IMG/VR virus record: IMGVR_UViG_3300009537_000220
Span: 1 to 20,488 of that record
Strand: one strand, 5' to 3'
From: a virus
DNA length: 20,488 bases
Shown in pieces: positions 13,477 to 20,422 of this stretch (position 1 is the stretch's first letter; every line of letters begins with the position of its first letter). The notes under the pieces were generated by a model. It saw only the letters and a program-made list of their open reading frames with translations, had not been told where the DNA came from and searched no databases. The translations under genes and the position numbers were made by a program.

Positions 13477-15017
13477 TGAGGGCGGCAGACAAAAAAGCCA
13501 AAGAACTTTTTCTCAAAAAATTAGAGCTGATCCGCGCATCTGCATCCATTAACCCATTTGAAAGCTATGAGGAACAGCGAAGCAGGATAGAACGTGCAAA
13601 AAAAGATATTGCCTTTTGCGTAGTAACATACTTTCCGCATTATGCTACAGCAGCTTGCGCTAAATTTCAAATAGATTTCGCCAATAAAGTAAAGCGGGAA
13701 AAGACCATAAAAGCATTTGCCCAATGGGGGCGCGGTTTGGCAAAGTCTGTGTGGTGCGATGTCATTATCCCGTTCTGGCTTTGGATGAATGATGAAGCGC
13801 ACTATCTGGTTTTGGTCGGTCAGAATTACGATAAAGCCAAGCAACTGCTTGGAGACCTTCAGGCGGAATTTGAGGTTAACCCGCAGATCATTAAAGATTT
13901 CGGAGAGCAAAAACTTGAAGGAAGCTGGGAGGATGGCAATTTTAAAACGAGAGGATGTAAGGAACAAGGGTTAAAAGGTTTTATAGCTCGCGCAGCAGGC
14001 ATCGGGCAAAGCGTGCGTGGATTTCGCATTGGTGCCCAACGACCAGACTTATGTGTAGTGGATGATATTGAAACCAGAGAAACCGCCCGCAACCCAAAGC
14101 GGCAGGACGAATATGTAAAATGGGTGAAGGAAGACCTTGTGCCTACGATGGATGGTCCCATTAGAAGGCTGCTTTATGCCAATAATCGGTTTGCACCCCG
14201 AATGATCCAAACAGAGCTTCAGGATTTACAGCCGGATTGGCATGTAAGCCATGTGCCTGCATACAATAAAGCAACCTATGAGCCAGCATGGAAAGAGAAA
14301 TACCCTGCGGATTATTACCGGAATATCGAAAAAGAAATCGGCAGGCTTTCCGCCCTTGCCGAATATGTTCAGGAGCCACATATTGAAGGCAAAATATTTA
14401 CGCAGGAACAAATAAACTGGGATAAGCTGCCGCGTCTTGATCATCTTAAAATAATCGTGGGGCATTGGGATATTGCTTATGCAGGTAACAAAAATAGCGA
14501 TTATAACGCTGTGCGCATTTGGGGTATTTGTAAAAACAATCTTTTCTGGTACGTCCAGGGCTTTGTAAAGCAAACTAAAATGGCTGATGCCGTCCGGTAT
14601 ATCTGCGAGGTGCAAAAAACAAAGCCCGCATCTGTTATCATTCACTGGCAGTATGAAAGCCAGTTCTGGAATGACGAAGTCGAGCGAACAATCAATGAAA
14701 CCAGCAAAGAAGCCAGAGTAACCTTAAATATTAGCCGGGTGGACACACCGAGAACACGCAAATATGATCGCATCCTCACCATGCAGCCACGTTATCAAAA
14801 CAACCGGATACGCTATAACGAAGCCATGAAAGGAGATGCTGACACTCAAGAGGGTCTTGCCCAACTATATGGAATTGAGCCGGGTTATAATTGCCATGAT
14901 GATGCTCCTGACGCAGACGAGCAGGCGATTGCATTTCTTGAAAAACATATCCCCATCAGCTCAGGCAGCGGAAGTTTCCGATCCGGCAAAATGAAGCCTA
15001 AAAACGAACGAATATGA
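13476..15017 (+). CDS. Terminase large subunit (Mu gp28-like)
   Basis: A 513-residue DNA-packaging motor. The ATPase part shows a Walker A-like GRGLAKS (85-91), Walker B LCVVDDIET (192-200) with Asp196/197, and a coupling-type segment around LLYANNRFAP (232-241). The C-terminal RNase-H-like nuclease has GHWDIAYAG with Asp332 and a distal acidic cluster CHDDAPDADEQ (473-483). Lengths and motif order are complete, with no frame damage. The gene is expected to drive headful or Mu-type packaging from the portal. It overlaps the gene after it by 4 nt (ATGA). Confidence 0.92.
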   Translation: MRAADKKAKELFLKKLELIRASASINPFESYEEQRSRIERAKKDIAFCVVTYFPHYATAACAKFQIDFANKVKREKTIKAFAQWGRGLAKSVWCDVIIPFWLWMNDEAHYLVLVGQNYDKAKQLLGDLQAEFEVNPQIIKDFGEQKLEGSWEDGNFKTRGCKEQGLKGFIARAAGIGQSVRGFRIGAQRPDLCVVDDIETRETARNPKRQDEYVKWVKEDLVPTMDGPIRRLLYANNRFAPRMIQTELQDLQPDWHVSHVPAYNKATYEPAWKEKYPADYYRNIEKEIGRLSALAEYVQEPHIEGKIFTQEQINWDKLPRLDHLKIIVGHWDIAYAGNKNSDYNAVRIWGICKNNLFWYVQGFVKQTKMADAVRYICEVQKTKPASVIIHWQYESQFWNDEVERTINETSKEARVTLNISRVDTPRTRKYDRILTMQPRYQNNRIRYNEAMKGDADTQEGLAQLYGIEPGYNCHDDAPDADEQAIAFLEKHIPISSGSGSFRSGKMKPKNERI

Positions 15018-15466
15018 GGTACTTAACCATAGATGATCTTTCCACAGACATTTACATGCGCTTTATCAATGAAAGTGCGGAAAAGCCCCCCGGGGAGGAG
15101 GGTGAAGAAGAACAAGAGCCGCCAGTCCTGGCTGAACTTGAAAACAGGGCAATTGCCTTAGTTTCCACGTACCTCACCGGACGCTATGATGTGGCAAAAA
15201 TCTTCGATGATGAGGAGCCTGTGAGGAACGAACTGATCGTGGACATTCTTTCTCGCATTATTGTTTACAGGCTTATCAAGCGCAACGCCGCGCGAAAAGT
15301 TCCTACCGATGCAAAGGAGGACTACGACGCCGCTATTAAACAGCTTGAGAGCATTAATTCCGGCAGGATAAAACTTGAAGACCTCCCCAAACCCACCGAT
15401 GAAAGCGGCAATCAGATCGGTAAAAACACTTATGGTAACAATTCTAACCCGGACTTTTATATATGA
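15014..15466 (+). CDS. gp36-like head-completion protein (DUF1320)
   Basis: A 150-residue protein with the DUF1320/Mu gp36 pattern: N-terminal MRYLTIDDLSTDIYMRFINE, an acidic insert (EEGEEEQEPP), helix ELENRAIALVSTYLTGRYDV, helix LIVDILSRIIVYRLIKR, and a C-terminal DYDAAIKQLESINSGRIKLE. Members are thought to join the portal to the neck or tail. Here the gene lies between terminase and portal and overlaps both by 4 nt, a place that differs from Mu, where gp36 lies after the capsid gene. Confidence 0.75.
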   Translation: MRYLTIDDLSTDIYMRFINESAEKPPGEEGEEEQEPPVLAELENRAIALVSTYLTGRYDVAKIFDDEEPVRNELIVDILSRIIVYRLIKRNAARKVPTDAKEDYDAAIKQLESINSGRIKLEDLPKPTDESGNQIGKNTYGNNSNPDFYI

Positions 15467-16722
15467 GCATGTTTAAAAAGCTATACGCTAAGGCAGAAAC
15501 CTACTTCCTGAAAAATGCAGATTTCAGAAAGGTATTTGTAGAAGCTGCATTGCGGAGAGGTGATGACAATAACCGGATAAGCGGCAGGCTTCAGTACAGC
15601 GCAAAGAATCTCCGATCGCAAACGCTGAAAGTGTGGAAAAATGCTGTAGCCGCAGCCAGTGACCCTGAGAATCCTGATTATTCTCTGTTAGCAGAATTGT
15701 ACTACAACCTGCTGCTGGATAATCACCTTTCATCAGTGATTGATACGCTCATATTATTCGTCCAGCGTTCCGCATTCAAGATGGTCAGCGATTCGGGAGA
15801 GGAAAATAAGGATGTGAGCAAGTTATTTGAGCGACCCTGGTTCTTTGACCTGATGCGGAAATATCTTTTCTCGAAATTTCAGGGAAGGACGCTCCTGGAA
15901 ATTTATGACCTTAATGAGGACGGTGAATTAATGGGTGTCGAAGAAATACCGCAAACACACTTCAACCCGTTAAAAGGAATTATCATAGAAAAGCCCGGCG
16001 ATACAAAGGGCTGGAACTACAAAGAAGGTGCATTTGCCGATCAGTATGTGCAGATCGGTAAGGATTATGACCTCGGCATGTTGGAAATGCTTGCGCCCAT
16101 TATTCTTGCCAAAAAGCTGGCAATGGGCTCCTATCAGGATTATATCGAAAAGTACGGTGTGCCGCCACTGTTCATCACCACTGACCGCGAAGATAAGGGA
16201 AGGTTGGATGAACTTTTCGAAGCTGCATCCAATTTCAAGAGCAATCAGTTCATGATCGGTCGCGGACAGGAGAAATTTGAGATTGGCAAAGACATGGGCG
16301 GTGGCGGAACAGCGCCATTTGCAACGCTCATCAACATCGTGAACGATGAGATAAGTAAGAAGATTCTTGGCGGTGCTGGTATCACCGATGAGAAAGCTTT
16401 TGTAGGCTCTGCGGAAATTCAGTTCCGGCTTACGAAAGACCGTTACGAATCACTCAAACTTTCGTTTAAATACTTCTTCAACAGTGAGATCAGACCAAAA
16501 CTGATAAAACTCTCTCCTATATATGCGCCATTGGCAAACCATTCTTTTGAGTGGGACAATACCGAGAGCCTGAACCAGAAGGAGATCATTGAGGCAATAT
16601 CCAAGCTGGGGAACGTGTTTGAATTTGATGCGGAAGAGGTAGCGACAATATTAGGGCTTCCGATCATTGGCACTAAAACTTTTGCTCCTGTCTCCGGAGG
16701 TGATACCGGAAAAAAACAGTAG
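15463..16722 (+). CDS. Portal protein (Mu gp29-like, DUF935)
   Basis: A 419-residue portal subunit. Typical parts are AELYYNLLLDNHLSSVIDTL near residue 80, a wing region with FQGRTLLEIYDLNEDGEL, IILAKKLAMGSYQDYIEKYG followed by VPPLFI, and the GAGITDEKAFVGSAEIQF loop before the C-terminal helical crown. The dodecameric ring is the gate for DNA entry and the base for terminase and tail. The frame is intact and the length is on the low side of the family. It is followed by 35 nt with no gene before the gpF start. Confidence 0.85.
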   Translation: MSMFKKLYAKAETYFLKNADFRKVFVEAALRRGDDNNRISGRLQYSAKNLRSQTLKVWKNAVAAASDPENPDYSLLAELYYNLLLDNHLSSVIDTLILFVQRSAFKMVSDSGEENKDVSKLFERPWFFDLMRKYLFSKFQGRTLLEIYDLNEDGELMGVEEIPQTHFNPLKGIIIEKPGDTKGWNYKEGAFADQYVQIGKDYDLGMLEMLAPIILAKKLAMGSYQDYIEKYGVPPLFITTDREDKGRLDELFEAASNFKSNQFMIGRGQEKFEIGKDMGGGGTAPFATLINIVNDEISKKILGGAGITDEKAFVGSAEIQFRLTKDRYESLKLSFKYFFNSEIRPKLIKLSPIYAPLANHSFEWDNTESLNQKEIIEAISKLGNVFEFDAEEVATILGLPIIGTKTFAPVSGGDTGKKQ

Positions 16723-16757
16723 GGGTTGAGGCACGAAGCTTCAAACCATCAGCCCTT

Positions 16758-17753
16758 TTGTTTAAACGAATAGAAGCATCTTATCAACACGACCATGCGT
16801 GCGGACACGCCGCGCATGTGCGAGCCGTTGATCTGCCGGATAACTGGCAGCAGGAGTTCCTCCGCATTGCGCAGGAAATGCACGATGAAAAATACGGCAA
16901 GGCAGTTATTCCCGAATTGACCAATAAAACCTATGACGCGTTAAATGGAGGACATCTTTCAGGGAGAAATATAAAGTTCGGCGATGAGGCAGGCGCCGAT
17001 CCTGCGGTTCTTAACATGCAAAGAAACCTGTTCAGATTCTCCGGAGCGAAATCATTTGCAATTCGTGAGGAACTGAATCATCTGCTGCATAAAGACGGCA
17101 AGAAAAGACCGTGGGAAGACTTTAAAACCGAAGCCCTGAAGATTAACGAAAAGTATAACGTCAATCATTTGCAGGCAGAATATCAAACCGCGCACGCTGC
17201 CGGACAACATGCCCGTAACTGGGAGAAATATCAGTCGCAAAAAAAGCTGTTCCCAAATCTTAAATACAGGACCGTTGGCGATGCAAGAGTGCGTGATGAA
17301 CATGCGAAGCTGGAAGGTATCATAGCTCCTATAGACAGCGATTTTTGGAAGAAATATTACCCGCCTAATGGATGGCGGTGTTTCCCTCCGGAAACACTAA
17401 TACTTACCGAAAAAGGATGGAAACAAATTAAGAACATCAAACAAAGAGACTGGCTACCTGGCGGGAGCGGAGAGATGAAGTTTGTGGAAGCCGTTCATGT
17501 AAATCCGTTCCGCGGAAATCTTATCACTATCAATGATGCTGTTTCTTGCACCCCAAACCACAGATTCCTTACTGCTAAAGGATGGATTGAGGCGGAGCAG
17601 ATTGAAGCCGGAGATATAATCATACAGGTCGGTAAAGTCGGCTTTTTTTATAAAGTTCTCCATGCAGTACACAATACTGTAGCCCTCGTCCAGTATGTAT
17701 TGATGGCGGTCAAAAGAAGGTTTTCGCCTGCTGCTTTGCAGGTCAATGATTAG
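16758..17753 (+). CDS. gpF head-morphogenesis protein, N-half, fused to an N-intein
   Basis: Residues 1-207 are the Mu gpF/SPP1 gp7-like head protein, with helices (DNWQQEFLRIAQEMHDEKYG), GDEAGADPAVLNMQ, and the conserved block YRTVGDARVRDEHAKLEG, IIAPIDSDFWKKYYPPNGWR. At residue 208 (codon 17379) the protein turns into an intein: Cys1, CFPPETLILTEKGWKQIKNI (block A), NPFRGNLITIND (N2), SCTPNHRFLTAKGWIEAEQI (block B, with TPNH), then GDIIIQVGK. About 36 further residues are the reverse side of the antisense endonuclease gene and end at TAG 17753. The start is TTG at 16758; no ATG or GTG lies in frame in the gap after the portal stop. Full gpF can form only if this half is spliced to the second half. 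Confidence 0.85.
   Translation: MFKRIEASYQHDHACGHAAHVRAVDLPDNWQQEFLRIAQEMHDEKYGKAVIPELTNKTYDALNGGHLSGRNIKFGDEAGADPAVLNMQRNLFRFSGAKSFAIREELNHLLHKDGKKRPWEDFKTEALKINEKYNVNHLQAEYQTAHAAGQHARNWEKYQSQKKLFPNLKYRTVGDARVRDEHAKLEGIIAPIDSDFWKKYYPPNGWRCFPPETLILTEKGWKQIKNIKQRDWLPGGSGEMKFVEAVHVNPFRGNLITINDAVSCTPNHRFLTAKGWIEAEQIEAGDIIIQVGKVGFFYKVLHAVHNTVALVQYVLMAVKRRFSPAALQVND
17379..17641 (+). other. N-terminal intein segment (Hint fold, IntN)
   Basis: Codons 17379-17641 encode about 88 residues with class 1 intein features: Cys1, the N1 block ending IKNIK, the N2 strand FRGNLITI, and block B with Thr-x-x-His (TPNH) that activates the first peptide bond. The segment ends at GDIIIQVGK, where continuous inteins pass into a linker or endonuclease domain. 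The insertion point is the last residues of the gpF motif PPNGWR-CRC. Confidence 0.9.
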
Positions 17754-18332
17754 ATGATGATCCGGCAGATAAAAATTGACAAAATAATGTCCAACTATGT
17801 ATCGGAACTCAAAACGGATTTTTAGAGCGTTTAAAAACTCAATAACAATTTGCTCGTTAGCGCTCAAAGGTGATTTTAAAAAAGCATTTCTTTCAGGATG
17901 CTTTCGCCTGGCAATTACTGAATTTTCTTTGGCTTTATTCATGACCCCCGGACGATGGAAGGAAGAAGTTTTTTCCAGCTTCTTTGCTATTGCTCTTACC
18001 ATCTTACTGTTCTCTTTTGTTTTCCCTTGTCTTATGTGCAAACCTTTTAAAGCCAACTCATGATTTGTTTTTGCCAATATAGCTGCTGCCTGCTTTCTGC
18101 GCTTCTTATTATTCACCCATTGGGTTTTTACAGCTTCGCTGCCTTTGCGGGGCTGCTGCTGGCAGTAGGCTATTATTTTTGCCACCGTTCGATTATTAAT
18201 CCGCCAAAGCTTGCAAAGCTTACGATAGCTGAGCAACTCGGTAAAATATCTTCGCTCAAGGGCATCAGCAATATCGCATCCTTCCAAAAATTCAATTCTC
18301 GCTATCACTTCCTGCGAAAGACCTTTTTTCAT
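17454..18332 (-). CDS. Predicted Vsr/DUF559-like homing endonuclease, antisense within the split intein
   Basis: A 292-residue protein from ATG 18332 (MKKGLSQEVIARIEFLEG); the frame is open to 18593, but that part only mirrors gpF. Residues about 33-56 form a helix-turn-helix (SYRKLCKLWRINNRTVAKII). Residues 95-155 are basic with NUMOD3-like repeats (GKTKENSKMVRAIAKKL, NKAKENSVIARRKHPE). Residues 158-240 match the DUF559/Vsr-type nuclease: ANEQIVIEFLNALKIRFEFR, HYFVNFYLPDHHLIIDLQ, FDRHQYILDEGYSIVYC. Glu159, Asp197 and Asp208 hold acidic positions, but the usual Asp of 'YIVDFY' is Asn186 and 'E-x-D-G' is D-L-Q-S, so activity is uncertain. The C-terminal 50 residues are antisense to IntN. This is the position between blocks B and F where inteins normally carry their endonuclease, but inverted. 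Confidence 0.75.
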   Translation of the reverse strand: MKKGLSQEVIARIEFLEGCDIADALERRYFTELLSYRKLCKLWRINNRTVAKIIAYCQQQPRKGSEAVKTQWVNNKKRRKQAAAILAKTNHELALKGLHIRQGKTKENSKMVRAIAKKLEKTSSFHRPGVMNKAKENSVIARRKHPERNAFLKSPLSANEQIVIEFLNALKIRFEFRYIVGHYFVNFYLPDHHLIIDLQSSRRKPSFDRHQYILDEGYSIVYCMENFIKKADFTDLYDYISGFNLLRLNPSFSSKESVVWGARNSIIDSDKISAERIYMNGFHKLHLSAPAR

Positions 18333-18344
18333 ACGCGCTATGTT

Positions 18345-18446
18345 TTGGTAAAAAACAAAAATACGAAACCATACAGCGGCAGTGTTTATAATCTTTCCGT
18401 GTGGGAAGATGAAAGCTACATTACCAGGACAGGCATTGCGCATAAT
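18345..18446 (+). other. C-terminal intein segment (IntC)
   Basis: Codons 18345-18446 encode about 34 residues: a β-strand region VKNKNTKPYSGSVYNLSV (block F) with acidic WEDESYIT, then TRTGIAHN (block G) ending His-Asn, followed by Cys+1 at 18447. Size and motifs match IntC segments of naturally split inteins (about 35 residues in DnaE inteins). Confidence 0.88.
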
Positions 18447-19013
18447 TGCCGCTGCTTTGTTACTCAGACGGCGGAGCTTGCCAATCACGATCTGCCGGAT
18501 GATGTACCTGAAGTGAAACCGGAATTCCGCCAAAATGTGGGCATCACCGAAGAAGTGTTTCCTGAAAAGAAGATAGACGGTGTAAAGCCGCATATATATT
18601 TCGCCATAGCTGCAAAAGCAGGCGTAAAAGTGCAGCAGGAAATAGACAATCTGCTAGCAAAAGAAACGGCAAAAAAAGCAGTAGAATGGGGCAAAGAGAA
18701 TCTTGTGCAGGCAAAAGTAAAACTGACCCACCTAAGCCTTCCGAAAGAAATATCACTATCTGTCCGCAACCTAAAAACGATAACGGGGAAACCACATAAA
18801 AACAGAGCGGAGAGAAACGACCTGCTTTATAACATTGAGGGTGATTTTAAAGACGCTGAATTCATTAAAGGTCCCATACCTGAAGGTAAAGGACGATCTC
18901 AGTATAAGAACTGGTGGTACTTTAAATCAAAGCAAGGCGATTTCTATTACAATGTAGTCGAATCTGCTGATGGAAGGATTGAAATACATGCTATAACTGA
19001 TAGCGTAAAATAG
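18345..19013 (+). CDS. C-intein fused to gpF C-half and a BECR-type nuclease domain
   Basis: IntC (34 residues) is followed by CRCFVTQTAELANHDLPDDV, which completes the gpF motif after splicing (NGWR + CRC). Then comes a gpF-like tail (EEVFPEKKIDGVKPHIYFAI) and a helical linker. The last 85 residues or so (VRNLKTITGKPHKNRAERND, LLYNIEGDFKDAEFIKGPIP, WWYFKSKQGDFYYNVVESAD, GRIEIHAITDSVK) resemble phage BECR (barnase-EndoU-colicin-RelE) domains often fused to gpF, with a conserved His in PHKNR. The start is uncertain: TTG 18345 gives a textbook IntC; ATG 18060 gives a hydrophobic extension that mirrors the antisense gene. The spliced gpF would have about 395 residues. Confidence 0.72.
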   Translation: MVKNKNTKPYSGSVYNLSVWEDESYITRTGIAHNCRCFVTQTAELANHDLPDDVPEVKPEFRQNVGITEEVFPEKKIDGVKPHIYFAIAAKAGVKVQQEIDNLLAKETAKKAVEWGKENLVQAKVKLTHLSLPKEISLSVRNLKTITGKPHKNRAERNDLLYNIEGDFKDAEFIKGPIPEGKGRSQYKNWWYFKSKQGDFYYNVVESADGRIEIHAITDSVK

Positions 19014-19074
19014 AAAAGTTTCAGAGCGCATGCCCCTGGTTTTTGCAGAGCCAGGGAGGCAACCTGAAACTTTT
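19014..19074 (+). terminator. Two-tier hairpin after gpF
   Basis: AAAAGTTTCAG (19014-19024) and CTGAAACTTTT (19064-19074) form a perfect 11-bp outer stem. Inside it CCCTGG (19034-19039) pairs with CCAGGG (19051-19056). It begins directly at the stop codon of the gpF second half. No U-run follows beyond the stem itself, so it may be a terminator, an mRNA stabiliser, or a relic boundary of an exchanged toxin-domain module. Confidence 0.6.
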
Positions 19075-19094
19075 CACCACAAATATACAAATAA

Positions 19095-19622
19095 ATGTCG
19101 AAGCAACACACTATACCGGATTTTGAAACAATGGCGAGGGAACTGCTTGCCGACACGGTAATGTTTGCCGAGGTAACCGCCTTGAATTTTTTCAAAGATA
19201 GCTTCTATAAACAGGGATGGACAGACGGTGCATTCATTCCCTGGGAGCGCAGAAAGACAGGCGCAGACGGACGCGCGATACTGACAAAAACCGGATCGTT
19301 ACGAGATAGCCTCCGTGTATTGCAAAGCTCGCCGTTACAGATCGTATTCGGCACATCAGAACCTTATGCGCAGATACATAACGAAGGCGGCACCATCACT
19401 ATAAAACCCACGAAGAAAAGCCGGAAATTCTTTTGGTATATGTTCAAAGCCACAGGGCAGAGTTATTGGAAATGGATGGCTTTGACGAAGAAAGACACGC
19501 TGACCATCCATATTCCCAAACGTCAATACATTGGCGAAAGCCAAACCCTCATGAAACAACTGGATGAATGGTTTTTAAACGAGCTTCAAAAACGATTTAA
19601 TAACGTGAACTCGAAACATTAA
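19095..19622 (+). CDS. gpG-like virion morphogenesis protein (phage tail completion family)
   Basis: A 175-residue protein of the Mu gpG / P2 S family. The helical N-terminus (FETMARELLADTVMFAEVTA) leads into the family signature of a 'W..R...D....IL..TG.L..S' type (FIPWERRKTGADGRAILTKT, GSLRDSL) and IVFGTSEPYAQIHNEGG. The C-terminus has IPKRQYIGESQTLMKQLDEW, the usual 'PxRxFLG' end. In Mu this protein helps head and tail joining. It comes after gpF as in Mu, with a hairpin between. The ATG at 19095 is chosen. Confidence 0.85.
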   Translation: MSKQHTIPDFETMARELLADTVMFAEVTALNFFKDSFYKQGWTDGAFIPWERRKTGADGRAILTKTGSLRDSLRVLQSSPLQIVFGTSEPYAQIHNEGGTITIKPTKKSRKFFWYMFKATGQSYWKWMALTKKDTLTIHIPKRQYIGESQTLMKQLDEWFLNELQKRFNNVNSKH

Positions 19623-19638
19623 ACTTCAAACTCGAAAC
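19608..19638. repeat. Short direct repeat around the gpG stop codon
   Basis: AACTCGAAAC occurs at 19608-19617 and again at 19629-19638, with a related AAACTTCAAAC between. The A-rich run leads into the ATG at 19646 and may serve, like the 7161-7184 repeat, as an unstructured leader. No other meaning is visible. Confidence 0.6.
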
Positions 19639-19645
19639 TTTTTAT

Positions 19646-20185
19646 ATGCAAAACTGGAAAGACCTTTACAAGGAGCTATGCACGCTGATCAGCGAGAAGA
19701 TACCAGCAGTTAAATGGATAGACCTTTGGCATAATCAGGTTAGCTTCCTCGAAAATGAGCATCCGTTTCCTACGCCTGCGGTGTTCTTATCATTCCGCGC
19801 ATTTAAGACCACAGACACGGGCGAGAAAGTGCAACAGGTAAGGCTGCAATTAGACACGTATATTTTTTACGAAACGTTTGCCGACACCTATAAGGATAGC
19901 TGGAATCAGGATGATGCATTAGGCTTCCTCGACCTGCTGAATGACGTGTATGCTGCCCTGCATGGCTCGTCCGGCACGAATTACAGCGAGATGCGCAGGA
20001 TAGGTTTTGCGCCTGTAGATACCGGAAGCGCAGGCAATCTTTACCAGCAGATTTTTGAATGCGTGTTGGTGGACTATGCAGCCGCAAAGAATTATGTGGA
20101 CGTGGAAATAAATGATGTGCAATTGATGAAAGGCACCAAGCCGGAAGAAGAGGAGGGAGAAAACCTCTTTATTATACCCGGTTAA
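19646..20185 (+). CDS. Tail terminator-like protein (Mu gp37 / DUF1834-type)
   Basis: A 179-residue protein. The N-terminus (LYKELCTLISEKIPAVKWID), PAVFLSFRAFKTTDTGEKVQ, RLQLDTYIFYETFADTYKDS, and helix ALGFLDLLNDVYAALHG, followed by FECVLVDYAAAKNYVDVEIN, give the α/β pattern of tail terminator or neck proteins such as lambda gpU and Mu gp37. An acidic end (KPEEEEGENLF) closes it. It would cap the tail tube and bind the neck. It is the last gene of the rightward block and overlaps the end of the convergent HTH gene by 14 nt. Confidence 0.65.
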   Translation: MQNWKDLYKELCTLISEKIPAVKWIDLWHNQVSFLENEHPFPTPAVFLSFRAFKTTDTGEKVQQVRLQLDTYIFYETFADTYKDSWNQDDALGFLDLLNDVYAALHGSSGTNYSEMRRIGFAPVDTGSAGNLYQQIFECVLVDYAAAKNYVDVEINDVQLMKGTKPEEEEGENLFIIPG

Positions 20186-20399
20186 AGACAATATTCTCTA
20201 TCGTCTTGGGTGAACGGTAAAACTTCTCAGCTACTTTATGCAGGATATACTCATCTGAGTACAGGCGGACACCATTCTTTTTGATATTTCTAAGCCGAAG
20301 ATACTCACGCTTCACATCTTCATAAAAAGCGCGTGTACGGCTCTTCCTATCCTCGCGAGCCTGCGGATTATCAATTGTGAATAAAAGCTGTTGAAACAA
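20172..20399 (-). CDS. Small HTH protein, possible late-gene or lysogeny regulator
   Basis: A 75-residue basic protein with an N-terminal charged helix (AREDRKSRTRAFYEDVKREY) and a C-terminal helix-turn-helix (YILHKVAEKFYRSPKTIENI). Small Mor/C-like activators end in a similar HTH, but the match is weak. The start is TTG at 20399, as no ATG is in frame before the next stop region; a start at another codon is possible. It is convergent with the tail terminator gene and overlaps it. A promoter with an inverted repeat lies upstream. DNA binding is likely; the target is unknown. Confidence 0.55.
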   Translation of the reverse strand: MFQQLLFTIDNPQAREDRKSRTRAFYEDVKREYLRLRNIKKNGVRLYSDEYILHKVAEKFYRSPKTIENIVFNRV

Positions 20400-20422
20400 G
20401 GAGTGTGTGAAAAATGGTTGGA

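Noticed and set aside
13521-14645. Long minus-strand ORFs across the large terminase
   Set aside because: They oppose a clear terminase frame with conserved motifs on the plus strand and have no recognisable domains.
18060-18344. A hydrophobic N-terminal extension (signal- or membrane-like) on the second gpF half from ATG 18060
   Set aside because: It is the exact mirror of the endonuclease coding sequence; its cysteine and leucine richness follows from the codons on the other strand. IntC segments do not carry such extensions.
17650-18344. A group I or II intron that would remove the stops in the gpF gap
   Set aside because: Nearly the entire gap codes for the antisense endonuclease, leaving no room for an intron core, and intein blocks flank it on both sides, so protein splicing explains the layout better.
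18333-18593. N-terminal extension of the endonuclease to an ATG at 18593
   Set aside because: The added 87 residues are antisense to IntC and the gpF second half and show no domain; the protein family-like part starts at the Met at 18332.
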